This document shows, piece by piece, positions 8,396-15,969 of a stretch of DNA of 64,000 bases. This DNA is from Paenibacillus wynnii (GTDB lineage Bacteria; Bacillota; Bacilli; Paenibacillales; Paenibacillaceae): positions 2,356,001 through 2,420,000 of the forward strand of contig NZ_JQCR01000003.1 in the NCBI RefSeq assembly GCF_000757885.1, read 5' to 3'. The position numbers and the translations under genes are program-made. Below the pieces are notes generated by a model. It saw nothing but the letters and a program-made list of their open reading frames with translations, had not been told where the DNA came from and did not search any database. Position 1 is the stretch's first letter. Every line of letters starts with the position of its first letter.

Positions 8396-9694
8396 CTATA
8401 GCAGAGCGTGTAGGACAAAATTCGCCAAAAACAGTCCAGCGATGACGTATAATGCCGTTGGAACTTCTTTACCACGTTTCATTGCCAGCTTCACGATTGG
8501 ATAGGTGATAAAACCGAATGCCATCCCATCGACAATGCTGTAGGTGAAAGGAATCATTACCATGACCAGAAAAGAAGGGAAGACTTCGGTCATATCGTTG
8601 AAATCCATCTCCCGGACGCTTTGTACCATAAGTCCGCCGATAACAATCAGGATGGGTGCGATTGCACTATCCGGCACATAAGTCAGCAGCGGAATAAATA
8701 GAAAGGTTGCCGCGAACAAAAGACCTGTAACCAGCGAGGTTAAGCCGGACCGTCCACCCGCAGCAATACCTGCATTCGATTCTGCGGCCGCTACAACCGG
8801 ACTGCTACCGAAGAGACCGGCTGCGATATTCGCGAGTGACAGAGCCCGCAGGCTGCTTTTGAAGCGCTCTGGACGATTGGCCAGCAATGTCTGGGAAGCA
8901 ATCAGCCCTATATTCTCAAATACAACAATCAGCAATAACAGAAATACCGCTATCCAGAATACCAGACTGACAACGTTAGTCCAGCCCATACCGAGGAACA
9001 CATCTCCATATCCGGTGAACACATGACCTGACTCCAGCTTTTCCGGTACATGACCGGCTCCCAGCAAATAGGCCAAGCCCGTTCCAACCGCCATACTGAT
9101 CAGCAGACCGCCGCGGGTCCCACGTACAAAAAGAACCAGTGCTAGAAGAAGAGTGACACAGGAAGTAATTACTGCCGGGTCACTAAAATGGCCGATAGCC
9201 ACAAAGGTTGTCCGATGCGCAATCACAATACCGCTCTTTTGCAGCCCGATAAAGGTTAGAAACAAACCAATACCGACCGTAATGGCATGTTGAAGATTAG
9301 GGGGTATGGCGTCGCTTAGAATGCGATATAGTGAAGTGAATGCAACAACCGCAAACAGAATACCTGTTACAACAACGACAGCCAGCGCCTCTCTCCAGTC
9401 CAGCTTCATGGAATGCACAAGTGTGTATGTGAAAAAAGCGTTAATACCCATTCCCGGAACTACGATAATCGGTGTTTTACCTCCAAAAGCCATCAGCAGA
9501 CAACCAGTAATCGCGGTTAGGAGGGTAGCAACCATCCCTGCGCGCAGCGGCATTCCTGCATCATGCAGTATAGCGGCATTAACCATTACAATATATACAG
9601 AAGCAAAATAGCTCAGAATTCCCGCTGCCCATTCCCGTTTCCAGTCATCTTCGGGCTCTAGACCAAGGCTATTACGCCAAAAACTTGTCTTCAT
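8396..9694 (-). CDS. NCS2/AzgA-type purine (guanine/hypoxanthine) permease, PbuG/PbuO family
   Basis: Membrane symporter predicted to import guanine, hypoxanthine or adenine. The 432-residue protein has 12-14 hydrophobic segments. The AzgA-subfamily marks are visible: P-G-M-G-I-N-A-F-F-T-Y near residue 80, a T-V-G-I-G-L-F-L-T-F-I-G-L segment, and the E-S-N-A-G-I-A-A-G-G-R-S-G motif near 310, which contributes to the substrate site. The start ATG at 9694 has GGAGG upstream. The 5' leader is under 100 nt and shows no purine riboswitch, unlike pbuG of B. subtilis. It stands alone between helD and tcdA; the substrate is not resolved by sequence alone. Confidence 0.88.
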   Translation of the reverse strand: MKTSFWRNSLGLEPEDDWKREWAAGILSYFASVYIVMVNAAILHDAGMPLRAGMVATLLTAITGCLLMAFGGKTPIIVVPGMGINAFFTYTLVHSMKLDWREALAVVVVTGILFAVVAFTSLYRILSDAIPPNLQHAITVGIGLFLTFIGLQKSGIVIAHRTTFVAIGHFSDPAVITSCVTLLLALVLFVRGTRGGLLISMAVGTGLAYLLGAGHVPEKLESGHVFTGYGDVFLGMGWTNVVSLVFWIAVFLLLLIVVFENIGLIASQTLLANRPERFKSSLRALSLANIAAGLFGSSPVVAAAESNAGIAAGGRSGLTSLVTGLLFAATFLFIPLLTYVPDSAIAPILIVIGGLMVQSVREMDFNDMTEVFPSFLVMVMIPFTYSIVDGMAFGFITYPIVKLAMKRGKEVPTALYVIAGLFLANFVLHALL

Positions 9695-9780
9695 TACTTA
9701 AAACCTCCACTGATATTATGTTCGGCTAAGCTATTATGCCATAAAAAAACCTGGATCTTACAGTACTCTTAATAACCATG

Positions 9781-9822
9781 AAAAAAAGGACGTGACAACC
9801 GGATTCCGGCTGCATGCCCTTT
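9781..9822 (-). terminator. Terminator of the hisS-aspS-tcdA operon
   Basis: On the minus strand an AAAGG.../...CCTTT stem with an inner CAGCCGG/CCGGTTG helix is followed by T7, 40 bp after the tcdA stop. Confidence 0.75.
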
Positions 9823-9861
9823 AGTCCATTTATTATTTTGTTGCTTGTATCAAAGCCACAT

Positions 9862-10617
9862 TCATAAACTGATGCCACCGGACTCCAGCAAATCGCGTAC
9901 CGCTACACTGACCATAATCAGGCCAGCTACCGGAGGCACGAATGAATTACTGGCAGGCGGCTGTTTTGCTTTGCGTCTATCCGGTGCATTCTCAGGAACG
10001 ATTTTATCCGTGACATCCTGACGCGGTTTCATTGGAGCCTCGGTTGAAAATACAACCTTAACTCCTTTTTTGATCCCTTCCTTGCGCAGCTTCTGGCGAA
10101 TGATTCTGGCAATAGGGTCATACGTTGTCTTGGATATGTCAGCGACCTGAAAGCGGGTCGGATCCATTTTATTAGCGGCACCCATACTCGAAATCATTGG
10201 AATCTCCCGAGCCAGACATTCCTTGATCAAATGAACCTTATAGATAATCGTATCCGATGCATCGATTACATAATCCAGCTTATATTTGAACAATTCCTCA
10301 TAGGTCTCTTCGGTATAGAACATATTCAGTGCAATGGCCTCGCACTCCGGGTTAATTAGCTTGACGCGGTCAACCATTAGATCGGCCTTCTTCTGCCCTA
10401 CCGTTGTAATAAGAGCATGAATCTGGCGATTAATATTCGTAATGTCAACCGAGTCCTTATCAATCAGGATAATACGGCCGATACCCGTACGGGCTAAAGC
10501 TTCAACCGCAATACCCCCGACACCGCCAATACCGAGTACTGCGACTGTGCTGTTCTTCATAATCTCTAGACCTTCCGGTCCGAAAGCAAGTTCCGTACGT
10601 GAGAACTGATGCAGCAT
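9862..10617 (-). CDS. tcdA: tRNA threonylcarbamoyladenosine dehydratase (TcdA/YrvM; ThiF-HesA-MoeB family)
   Basis: TcdA is an ATP-dependent E1-like enzyme that cyclises t6A to ct6A at position 37 of ANN-decoding tRNAs. The protein (251 residues from the chosen start) has the nucleotide-binding loop G-I-G-G-V-G-G (about residues 30-36), the adenylation Arg and Asp in I-D-K-D-S-V-D-I-T-N-I-N-R-Q, and a C-terminal F-V-P-P-V-A-G segment. I moved the start to ATG 10617, which has AAGGAGG upstream and gives the family's M-L-H-Q-F-S-R-T-E opening; an upstream in-frame start at 10653 lacks this. The order hisS-aspS-tcdA is the same as B. subtilis hisS-aspS-yrvM. Confidence 0.92.
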   Translation of the reverse strand: MLHQFSRTELAFGPEGLEIMKNSTVAVLGIGGVGGIAVEALARTGIGRIILIDKDSVDITNINRQIHALITTVGQKKADLMVDRVKLINPECEAIALNMFYTEETYEELFKYKLDYVIDASDTIIYKVHLIKECLAREIPMISSMGAANKMDPTRFQVADISKTTYDPIARIIRQKLRKEGIKKGVKVVFSTEAPMKPRQDVTDKIVPENAPDRRKAKQPPASNSFVPPVAGLIMVSVAVRDLLESGGISL

Positions 10618-10678
10618 GAGGTACAACCTCCTTAAAAAGCATTGCCGAAGCATAACCTGCTTCGGCAGCTAAAATTAT

Positions 10679-12457
10679 TTATTTCTTTTCTTTTTCCGGT
10701 TTTGGAGCTAGCTTGATATGCAGTTGCTCCAATTGCAAGCTATCAACAGGTGATGGAGCATTCATCAACAGGTCGGTTGCACTCGCTGTTTTCGGGAATG
10801 CGATGGTTTCACGCAGATTCGTGCGACCCGTCAACAACATCACTAGACGATCGAAGCCAAAAGCGATACCGCCATGTGGAGGCGTACCATATTCAAAAGC
10901 ATCCAGCAGAAAACCGAATTTTTCATAGGCCACTTCTGTTGAGAAGCCCAGAGCTTCGAACATTTTCTCTTGTACCTCACGTTTGTATATCCGCATGGAG
11001 CCGCCGCCGACCTCGTAACCATTCAGGACGATATCGTAAGCTTGGGCACGGATGGCACCCGGGTCCGTTTCGAACAAATGCAGATCCTCTTCACGAGGAC
11101 GAGTGAAGGGATGGTGTTCTGCTACATAACGTTTTTGATCTTCATCGTAGCCCAGTAGCGGGAAGTCAGTCACCCAAACGAATTTGAACACACTATCGTC
11201 GATAAGACCGAGTTGACGGCCAATTTTAACACGAAGTGCGCCTAGAACGTCAGCTACAACCTTCTTAGTATCTGCAGAGAAGAGCAAGAGGTCGCCTTCC
11301 TCAGCACCTGTACGTTCCTTCACAGCGGCGATTTCTTCCTCAGAGAAGAATTTCACAATCGGTCCTTTGAATTCGCCGTCCTTCACTTGAATCCAAGCCA
11401 AACCTTTTGCACCATAACGTGCAGCATAAGGTCCAAGTTCGTCAATTTCTTTACGTGTCCAAGTACCGCAGCCTTTTGCGTTGAGACATTTTACTTCGCC
11501 GCCTTTTTCGATCACGGAAGCAAATACTTTCACACCGCTGCTTGCTACGATATCATTCATCTCTACCAACTCAAGCCCAAACCGCAGGTCAGGCTTATCG
11601 GAGCCGTACTTGCTCATAGCTTCAGCGTGGGTCAAGCGTTGGAAAGGAAGAGTGATGTCAGCACCAACTGTTTCTTTGAACAGACGCTGCATCAGCTTCT
11701 CCATCATGCCAAGCAGATCATCCTGACCCATGAACGAGGTCTCAATGTCGACTTGCGTAAATTCAGGCTGACGGTCCGCACGCAGATCCTCATCACGGAA
11801 GCAGCGGGCAATCTGGTAATACCGTTCTAATCCGCCCACCATAAGGAGCTGCTTGTAGATTTGCGGTGATTGCGGCAGTGCAAAGAATTCACCTTCATGC
11901 ACCCGACTTGGTACAAGATAGTCACGCGCGCCTTCAGGCGAGCTCTTAGTCAGGATTGGAGTTTCTACATCGATGAAGCCCTCACTATCCAAGAAGTCGC
12001 GGAAGATTTTAGCGGCTTTCGAGCGAAGCAGCAATGTTTTTTGCATTTCTGGACGACGCAGGTCCAGGTAACGATATTTAAGGCGCAGGGACTCATCCAC
12101 TTCCACACCCTCTTCTATGAAGAACGGAGGAGTTTTTGCTGCGTTAAGAACTTCAATATCTGTGATCTGAATCTCAATTTCACCTGTAGGCAAATTGCGA
12201 TTTACAGTCTCAGCATCACGTTTTACAACTTTACCGGTAACAGCCAGTACATATTCACTTCGTACTTTATCAGCTACTTGCAGGGCTTCTCCGGAATAAT
12301 CAGGATTAAATACGGTTTGCACAATACCACTCCGGTCGCGCAAATCAATGAATAGTACGCCGCCGAGATCGCGGCGGGTTTGAACCCAACCGTTCAAGGT
12401 TACAGTTTGACCGATATTTTCTAGTGTTAATTGACCACAATGATGACTGCGTTGCAT
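10679..12457 (-). CDS. aspS: Aspartyl-tRNA synthetase
   Basis: Class II synthetase that charges tRNA-Asp. The 592-residue protein is of the bacterial type: an N-terminal OB-fold anticodon-binding domain (about 1-110), motif 2 around F-R-D-E-D-L-R-A-D-R-Q-P-E-F-T-Q near 220, a GAD insertion (about 290-420), and motif 3 G-F-D-R-L-V-M near 540. The start ATG at 12457 has AAAGGG upstream. It follows hisS by 61 bp without a promoter or terminator in the gap, so the two are co-transcribed behind the T-box leader. Whether it also charges tRNA-Asn cannot be judged here. Confidence 0.97.
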   Translation of the reverse strand: MQRSHHCGQLTLENIGQTVTLNGWVQTRRDLGGVLFIDLRDRSGIVQTVFNPDYSGEALQVADKVRSEYVLAVTGKVVKRDAETVNRNLPTGEIEIQITDIEVLNAAKTPPFFIEEGVEVDESLRLKYRYLDLRRPEMQKTLLLRSKAAKIFRDFLDSEGFIDVETPILTKSSPEGARDYLVPSRVHEGEFFALPQSPQIYKQLLMVGGLERYYQIARCFRDEDLRADRQPEFTQVDIETSFMGQDDLLGMMEKLMQRLFKETVGADITLPFQRLTHAEAMSKYGSDKPDLRFGLELVEMNDIVASSGVKVFASVIEKGGEVKCLNAKGCGTWTRKEIDELGPYAARYGAKGLAWIQVKDGEFKGPIVKFFSEEEIAAVKERTGAEEGDLLLFSADTKKVVADVLGALRVKIGRQLGLIDDSVFKFVWVTDFPLLGYDEDQKRYVAEHHPFTRPREEDLHLFETDPGAIRAQAYDIVLNGYEVGGGSMRIYKREVQEKMFEALGFSTEVAYEKFGFLLDAFEYGTPPHGGIAFGFDRLVMLLTGRTNLRETIAFPKTASATDLLMNAPSPVDSLQLEQLHIKLAPKPEKEKK

Positions 12458-12518
12458 AATTTATCATACCCTTTCAAGGTTAAAATATCTCGTTAGTACC
12501 CTTACAATCCTTCTTTGG

Positions 12519-13772
12519 TTATACGATTGCTCCACCCAGATCCTCTAATTTCACCGTACGTTGCTCACCAGTTGTCATAGATTTCAGGGCAATCACACCA
12601 TTCTTCAATTCGTCTTCGCCAAGAATCGCCGTATATCGCGCCGACATCCGATCGGCAGACTTCATCTGAGCTTTCATTTTTCGACCCAGATAGTCACGTT
12701 CTGCAGACAATCCAAGGCTGCGAAGGATGAACAGCTGCTTCGAAATTTCGAGGTCAGCCTCTTGGCCCAGTGCTACAAAATACACATCCAGAGGTTTTGC
12801 AGTCTCCATCTCAACCTTCTGATTCTCCAATATGAGCAGAATACGCTCCAGACCGATTCCAAGGCCTATACCCGGCTGATCGGGCCCGCCAATCTCTTCT
12901 ACAAGACCGTTATAACGTCCACCGCCGCCAACCGTATCAATGGATCCGATGCCTGCTGCTTTATATTCAAACGCTGTATGCGTGTAATAATCTAATCCAC
13001 GAACAAGTCGCGTATTAATAACATAGTCAACACCCATTGCAGTCAAATGTTCTCTGACCTTAGCGAAGTGCGTAGTGCATTCTTCATCAAGGCTGTCCAA
13101 TATGGATGGGGCATCGATGAATTTATCTTGATCTACCTTGCAATCTAGGACACGCAACGGATTACGTTCCATACGACGCTGGCAATCTCCGCATAGACTA
13201 TCCTTCATAGGTCGTAGGAAGCCCAGTAGCTTCTCCCGGTAAGCTGCACGGCTTGGTGCATTTCCTACAGAGTTAATCTCTACCCGTACTCCATTCAGTC
13301 CAAGGTCTTTGCAGAACTGATAACCGAGGGAGACCACTTCAGCGTCAATAGCCGGATCCACGGCTCCAAAAGCCTCAATGCCGAACTGATGGAATTGGCG
13401 GTACCTGCCTGCCTGCGGACGCTCATAGCGGAACATGGGGCCTATGTAATAAAGCTTGCTGACATCAGGCTCTCCGAACAGCTTATTCTGGACGTATGCT
13501 CTTACAACACCAGCCGTCCCTTCAGGGCGAAGGGCTAGATCCCGGTCCCCTTTATCCTTAAAGGTGTACATTTCACCTTCGACAATATCCGTGGTTTCGC
13601 CTACACCTCTTTCGAACAACGCCGTGTGTTCGAATACAGGTGTACGAATTTCCCTATAGTTGAAGCGGTGGCATAGGTCTCTTGCCTTACCCTCCACAAA
13701 CTGCCACTTCTCTACGGCACCAGGAAGTACATCCTGCGTACCGGTCGGTTTCTCGAATCTTTCTTTAGCCAC
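12519..13772 (-). CDS. hisS: Histidyl-tRNA synthetase
   Basis: Class II synthetase that charges tRNA-His. The 417-residue protein has G-T-Q-D-V-L-P-G at the N-terminus, motif 2 around F-R-Y-E-R-P-Q-A-G-R-Y-R-Q-F-H-Q (about 113-128), the HisA box L-V-R-G-L-D-Y-Y near 260, motif 3 G-I-G-L-E-R-I near 312, and a C-terminal anticodon-binding domain. The GTG start at 13772 has AGGAGGG upstream. It is the first gene of hisS-aspS-tcdA. The T-box leader upstream (13931-14288) should control the entire operon by sensing uncharged tRNA. Confidence 0.97.
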   Translation of the reverse strand: MAKERFEKPTGTQDVLPGAVEKWQFVEGKARDLCHRFNYREIRTPVFEHTALFERGVGETTDIVEGEMYTFKDKGDRDLALRPEGTAGVVRAYVQNKLFGEPDVSKLYYIGPMFRYERPQAGRYRQFHQFGIEAFGAVDPAIDAEVVSLGYQFCKDLGLNGVRVEINSVGNAPSRAAYREKLLGFLRPMKDSLCGDCQRRMERNPLRVLDCKVDQDKFIDAPSILDSLDEECTTHFAKVREHLTAMGVDYVINTRLVRGLDYYTHTAFEYKAAGIGSIDTVGGGGRYNGLVEEIGGPDQPGIGLGIGLERILLILENQKVEMETAKPLDVYFVALGQEADLEISKQLFILRSLGLSAERDYLGRKMKAQMKSADRMSARYTAILGEDELKNGVIALKSMTTGEQRTVKLEDLGGAIV

Positions 13773-13930
13773 AGTCTATCCCTCCTTAATTAACACTCAA
13801 GAAGAAACGGCTTTGCCGTCCTTAATGGAGCCTACGCTTCCGAAGCAGCGATACTCCAGGCATCCGTTTCTCGTAGAAATATAAGCAAAGTATACTGAAA
13901 ACTTATACTTTCTTATATTTTAAAAAAATC

Positions 13931-14288
13931 AAAAAATCCCCCGTCCTGTTTATAACAAACAGGGACGAGGGATTATCATAACCAATAATACACCCGTGGT
14001 ACCACCCACATTCCGGACCAGGGTAAACACTGAATCCGCTCAAGCGGTTAACGCCCGCCTACGCGCATCGGTTACTGGAGGCAACATTGCAACAACTGCC
14101 AGCTTTCACCGTGCGTTCTCGGGGAGGTCATTCATTCGCTCATCAACAGAACCCTTACAGCCTGACGCAAAACAGTTATACCATCCTATATGGGGATGCT
14201 GCCGTTTCTGCGGGGGGTTCCTCTCTGAAGTTGTGGGGCCGAATTACTTGTTCCCGTCATCAAAACATTATTGTTTAAAACCGTATTA
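13931..14288 (-). promoter_or_regulatory. T-box leader of hisS-aspS (specifier read as GAC, Asp)
   Basis: A tRNA-sensing transcription-attenuation leader. On the minus strand the conserved T-box sequence GGGTGGTACCACGGG sits at 13993-14007, followed by a strong terminator with T6 (13931-13973). Upstream are the AGTA loop-E motif (14245-14248), an AGAG segment and GGTGAAAGCTGG. In Stem I, ATTCG next to AGTA pairs with CGAAT on the far side. The facing strand then reads G-A-A-U-G-A-C-C, and by alignment with glyQS-type leaders the specifier is GAC at 14127-14129, an Asp codon. No His codon sits at that position. The variable base of the T-box bulge is U, which can wobble with the G discriminator of tRNA-Asp. 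Confidence 0.9.
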
Positions 14289-14294
14289 TGTTAG

Positions 14295-14323
14295 ATTTTA
14301 CTGAACCACAGTCCTAAAGTCAA
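14295..14323 (-). promoter_or_regulatory. SigA promoter of the hisS-aspS-tcdA operon
   Basis: TTGACT and TAAAAT are separated by exactly 17 bp on the minus strand. Transcription should start near 14288, at the 5' end of the T-box leader. Confidence 0.85.
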
Positions 14324-14361
14324 GACAGGATATTTAAAAAAGTTACAAAAGGCGGTAAAAC

Positions 14362-14394
14362 AAAAAAATGACCTGCAGCCAAGTGCTGCAGGTC
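14362..14394 (-). terminator. Terminator of the 148-residue hypothetical gene
   Basis: A perfect 10-bp stem (GACCTGCAGC and its complement, 14370-14379/14385-14394) with T7 on the minus strand. The stretch 14395-14584 between it and the gene is AT-rich and shows no further feature. Confidence 0.85.
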
Positions 14395-14584
14395 CATCGT
14401 CATATATTATTAAAAAGGGGGTCATGCCTTTATTATAAACACAGTATGTTAAGGAATCATGAATGTAATATTACGGTTATATTACATAAAAGAAAGCGTT
14501 TTATATTCTAGATACAATGAATGCCCTGACCTCCTACATTCAAGGGAAGCCAGAGCATGCTGTCACGCAAGCATCCCTGATGAT

Positions 14585-15031
14585 TTATTCAAAAACTTCA
14601 ACAAAAGCATGTTTATTACGCAGAGTTTCTATGACCTCAAGATAATTTTCTCGAGGAACCTTGAGCTCCATCACATAGTGAAGATTATCCAGATCAGCAT
14701 CGGTAACTTCCGTGTCGTTGCGGACTTCACCGTCTTTTAAGTTTATTCCCTTGTCATCTGTAGGATCTACTGCAGCAATTGCTGGTAAGATTGCAGCATT
14801 TCCAGCCACAGAACCAGTGGTTCCGCCAACTCCCGCCAGACCGCCCGACATCGATGTATTCGAATAAGCCACGAGCGGTACTAAGATATTTCGGTTACCA
14901 CGTGCCCCAGAATCCAGAGGGTCGGTTAATGGCGATACCTCCAGCCCCTTCACATTGTAAGATATCAACGATGTCTTAGCGCCCTCTGCTTCATCCTCTG
15001 TCCGGAAATACGCCTGAATTCTTTTGGTCAT
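14585..15031 (-). CDS. Uncharacterised 148-residue protein
   Basis: I do not recognise this family with confidence. The N-terminus (M-T-K-R-I-Q-A-Y-F-R-T-E-D-E-A-E-G-A-K-T) and the C-terminus (V-M-E-L-K-V-P-R-E-N-Y-L-E-V-I-E-T-L-R) look like two ferredoxin-like beta-alpha-beta halves. They flank a Gly/Ala/Ser-rich central stretch (about 56-88) that could be a glycine-zipper or flexible loop. The layout recalls YflT/YsnF-type general stress proteins, but only loosely. The ATG at 15031 has AAGGAGGG upstream, and a terminator follows at 14362-14394, so it is a single-gene unit. No signal peptide is seen. Confidence 0.75.
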   Translation of the reverse strand: MTKRIQAYFRTEDEAEGAKTSLISYNVKGLEVSPLTDPLDSGARGNRNILVPLVAYSNTSMSGGLAGVGGTTGSVAGNAAILPAIAAVDPTDDKGINLKDGEVRNDTEVTDADLDNLHYVMELKVPRENYLEVIETLRNKHAFVEVFE

Positions 15032-15160
15032 TGTTGTACCCTCCTTATATTTTCTATCGTTTCAAACTATATTACAGTACCTTCGGTTATTGTCTTCTCA
15101 TCTAACCATTACCCCGTTTTAACGGCTTTCTAACGAAAGAAGGCAAAAATTGAGTATTTA

Positions 15161-15221
15161 AAAAGGCAAAGCTTCTTTCTCCCGGCCCGTTAGTTGCGCG
15201 GGAGAAGATTGCGGCTTCGCC
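15161..15221 (-). terminator. Terminator overlapping the end of the 51-residue small gene
   Basis: On the minus strand GGCGAAGC pairs with GCTTTGCC, and CTTCTCCCG pairs with CGGGAGAA further in, followed by T5. The 5' arm lies inside the last codons of the small frame at 15190-15345. Confidence 0.7.
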
Positions 15222-15345
15222 CTTTCATAACAAGAATCTCTTCCTGAACTTCGGCTCCTTTAGCTGTTGCGTAAGCTTCTGTTGGACTTCCTGTTGCAAG
15301 CGCAGGAATACTTCTCCATACCCAAGCCTTATAGGATTGTCTCAT
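15190..15345 (-). CDS. Small 51-residue hypothetical protein
   Basis: A short frame on the minus strand starts at ATG 15345 with GGGG about 9 bp upstream. It encodes a basic, soluble 51-residue peptide that starts M-R-Q-S-Y-K-A-W-V-W-R-S and ends R-S-R-N-L-L-P-R-N. It has no membrane helix or cysteine and no family I know. A Rho-independent terminator begins within its last codons, which supports a real short transcript. It is the only feature of the 15032-15448 gap; the rest is non-coding. Conservation of the frame in relatives would be the test. Confidence 0.5.
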   Translation of the reverse strand: MRQSYKAWVWRSIPALATGSPTEAYATAKGAEVQEEILVMKGRSRNLLPRN

Positions 15346-15448
15346 CTTTTACTACCCCTTTGCCTTTGTCATAATTTGTAGTTTATCCAGCATAAAGGGG
15401 CTCTATCCGTACCTAACAGCTACGACAAAGTGGAGCTGTTTCCAAACC

Positions 15449-15492
15449 AAAAAAGGGTGCTGGTTATTCCTTATCAGAAATAACCAGCACCC
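15449..15492 (-). terminator. Terminator of rel-dtd
   Basis: A perfect 14-bp stem (GGGTGCTGGTTATT and its complement, 15455-15468/15479-15492) is followed by T6 on the minus strand, 12 bp after the dtd stop. Confidence 0.9.
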
Positions 15493-15503
15493 ACCCATTT
15501 GTT

Positions 15504-15947
15504 TTATCCTCGGCTATCTAAAATCAACGTTACCGGACCCCAATTAACCAGTGACACATCCATCATAGCGCCAAAAATCCCAGTCTCTACTTGAAGTCCA
15601 CCCGCAGCAAGCTCATGATTAAAAAATTCATACAATAGCTTCGCTTCGTCAGGTGCGGCGGCAGCCATGAAATTTGGTCTTCTACCCTTACGGCAATCGC
15701 CGTACAAAGTAAACTGCGAGACCGAAAGTATGGCTCCCCCGACATCTATAATACTTAAGTTCATCTTACCGGCATTATCTTCGAAAATACGCAGCCCAGC
15801 GATCTTGTCCGCTAAATACTTGGCGTCTTTCTCCGTGTCTCCATGAGTTACGCCGACAAGCAGCATAAGGCCTTCAGCGATTTCACCGGTTATGGCATCA
15901 TCGACAGTTACCTGCGCTTTCTTGCAGCGCTGCACGACTACTCTCAT
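15504..15947 (-). CDS. dtd: D-aminoacyl-tRNA deacylase
   Basis: DTD hydrolyses D-aminoacyl-tRNAs (and glycyl-tRNA-Ala), a proofreading step that keeps D-amino acids out of proteins. The 147-residue length is standard. The signature S-Q-F-T-L-Y-G-D is present near residue 79, followed by C-R-K-G-R-R-P-N-F. The cross-subunit G-P-V-T motif near 138 appears as N-W-G-P-V-T-L; the residue before G-P is Trp where N-x-G-P-V-T allows variation. The ATG at 15947 has AAGGGG upstream. It lies 22 bp after rel, the same rel-dtd order as in B. subtilis. Confidence 0.95.
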   Translation of the reverse strand: MRVVVQRCKKAQVTVDDAITGEIAEGLMLLVGVTHGDTEKDAKYLADKIAGLRIFEDNAGKMNLSIIDVGGAILSVSQFTLYGDCRKGRRPNFMAAAAPDEAKLLYEFFNHELAAGGLQVETGIFGAMMDVSLVNWGPVTLILDSRG

Positions 15948-15969
15948 TACAGTCTTTCAACCCCTTAAC

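Noticed and set aside
8263..8475. Minus-strand frame of 70 codons between helD and the purine permease gene
   Set aside because: It overlaps the end of the permease gene in another phase, has no ribosome site, and resembles no family.
9695..9780. Purine riboswitch upstream of the purine permease gene
   Set aside because: The leader is under 100 nt and shows no purine aptamer three-way junction or terminator.
13996..14304. Plus-strand frame of 102 codons upstream of hisS
   Set aside because: It is the complement of the T-box leader; base-pairing constraints explain the open frame.
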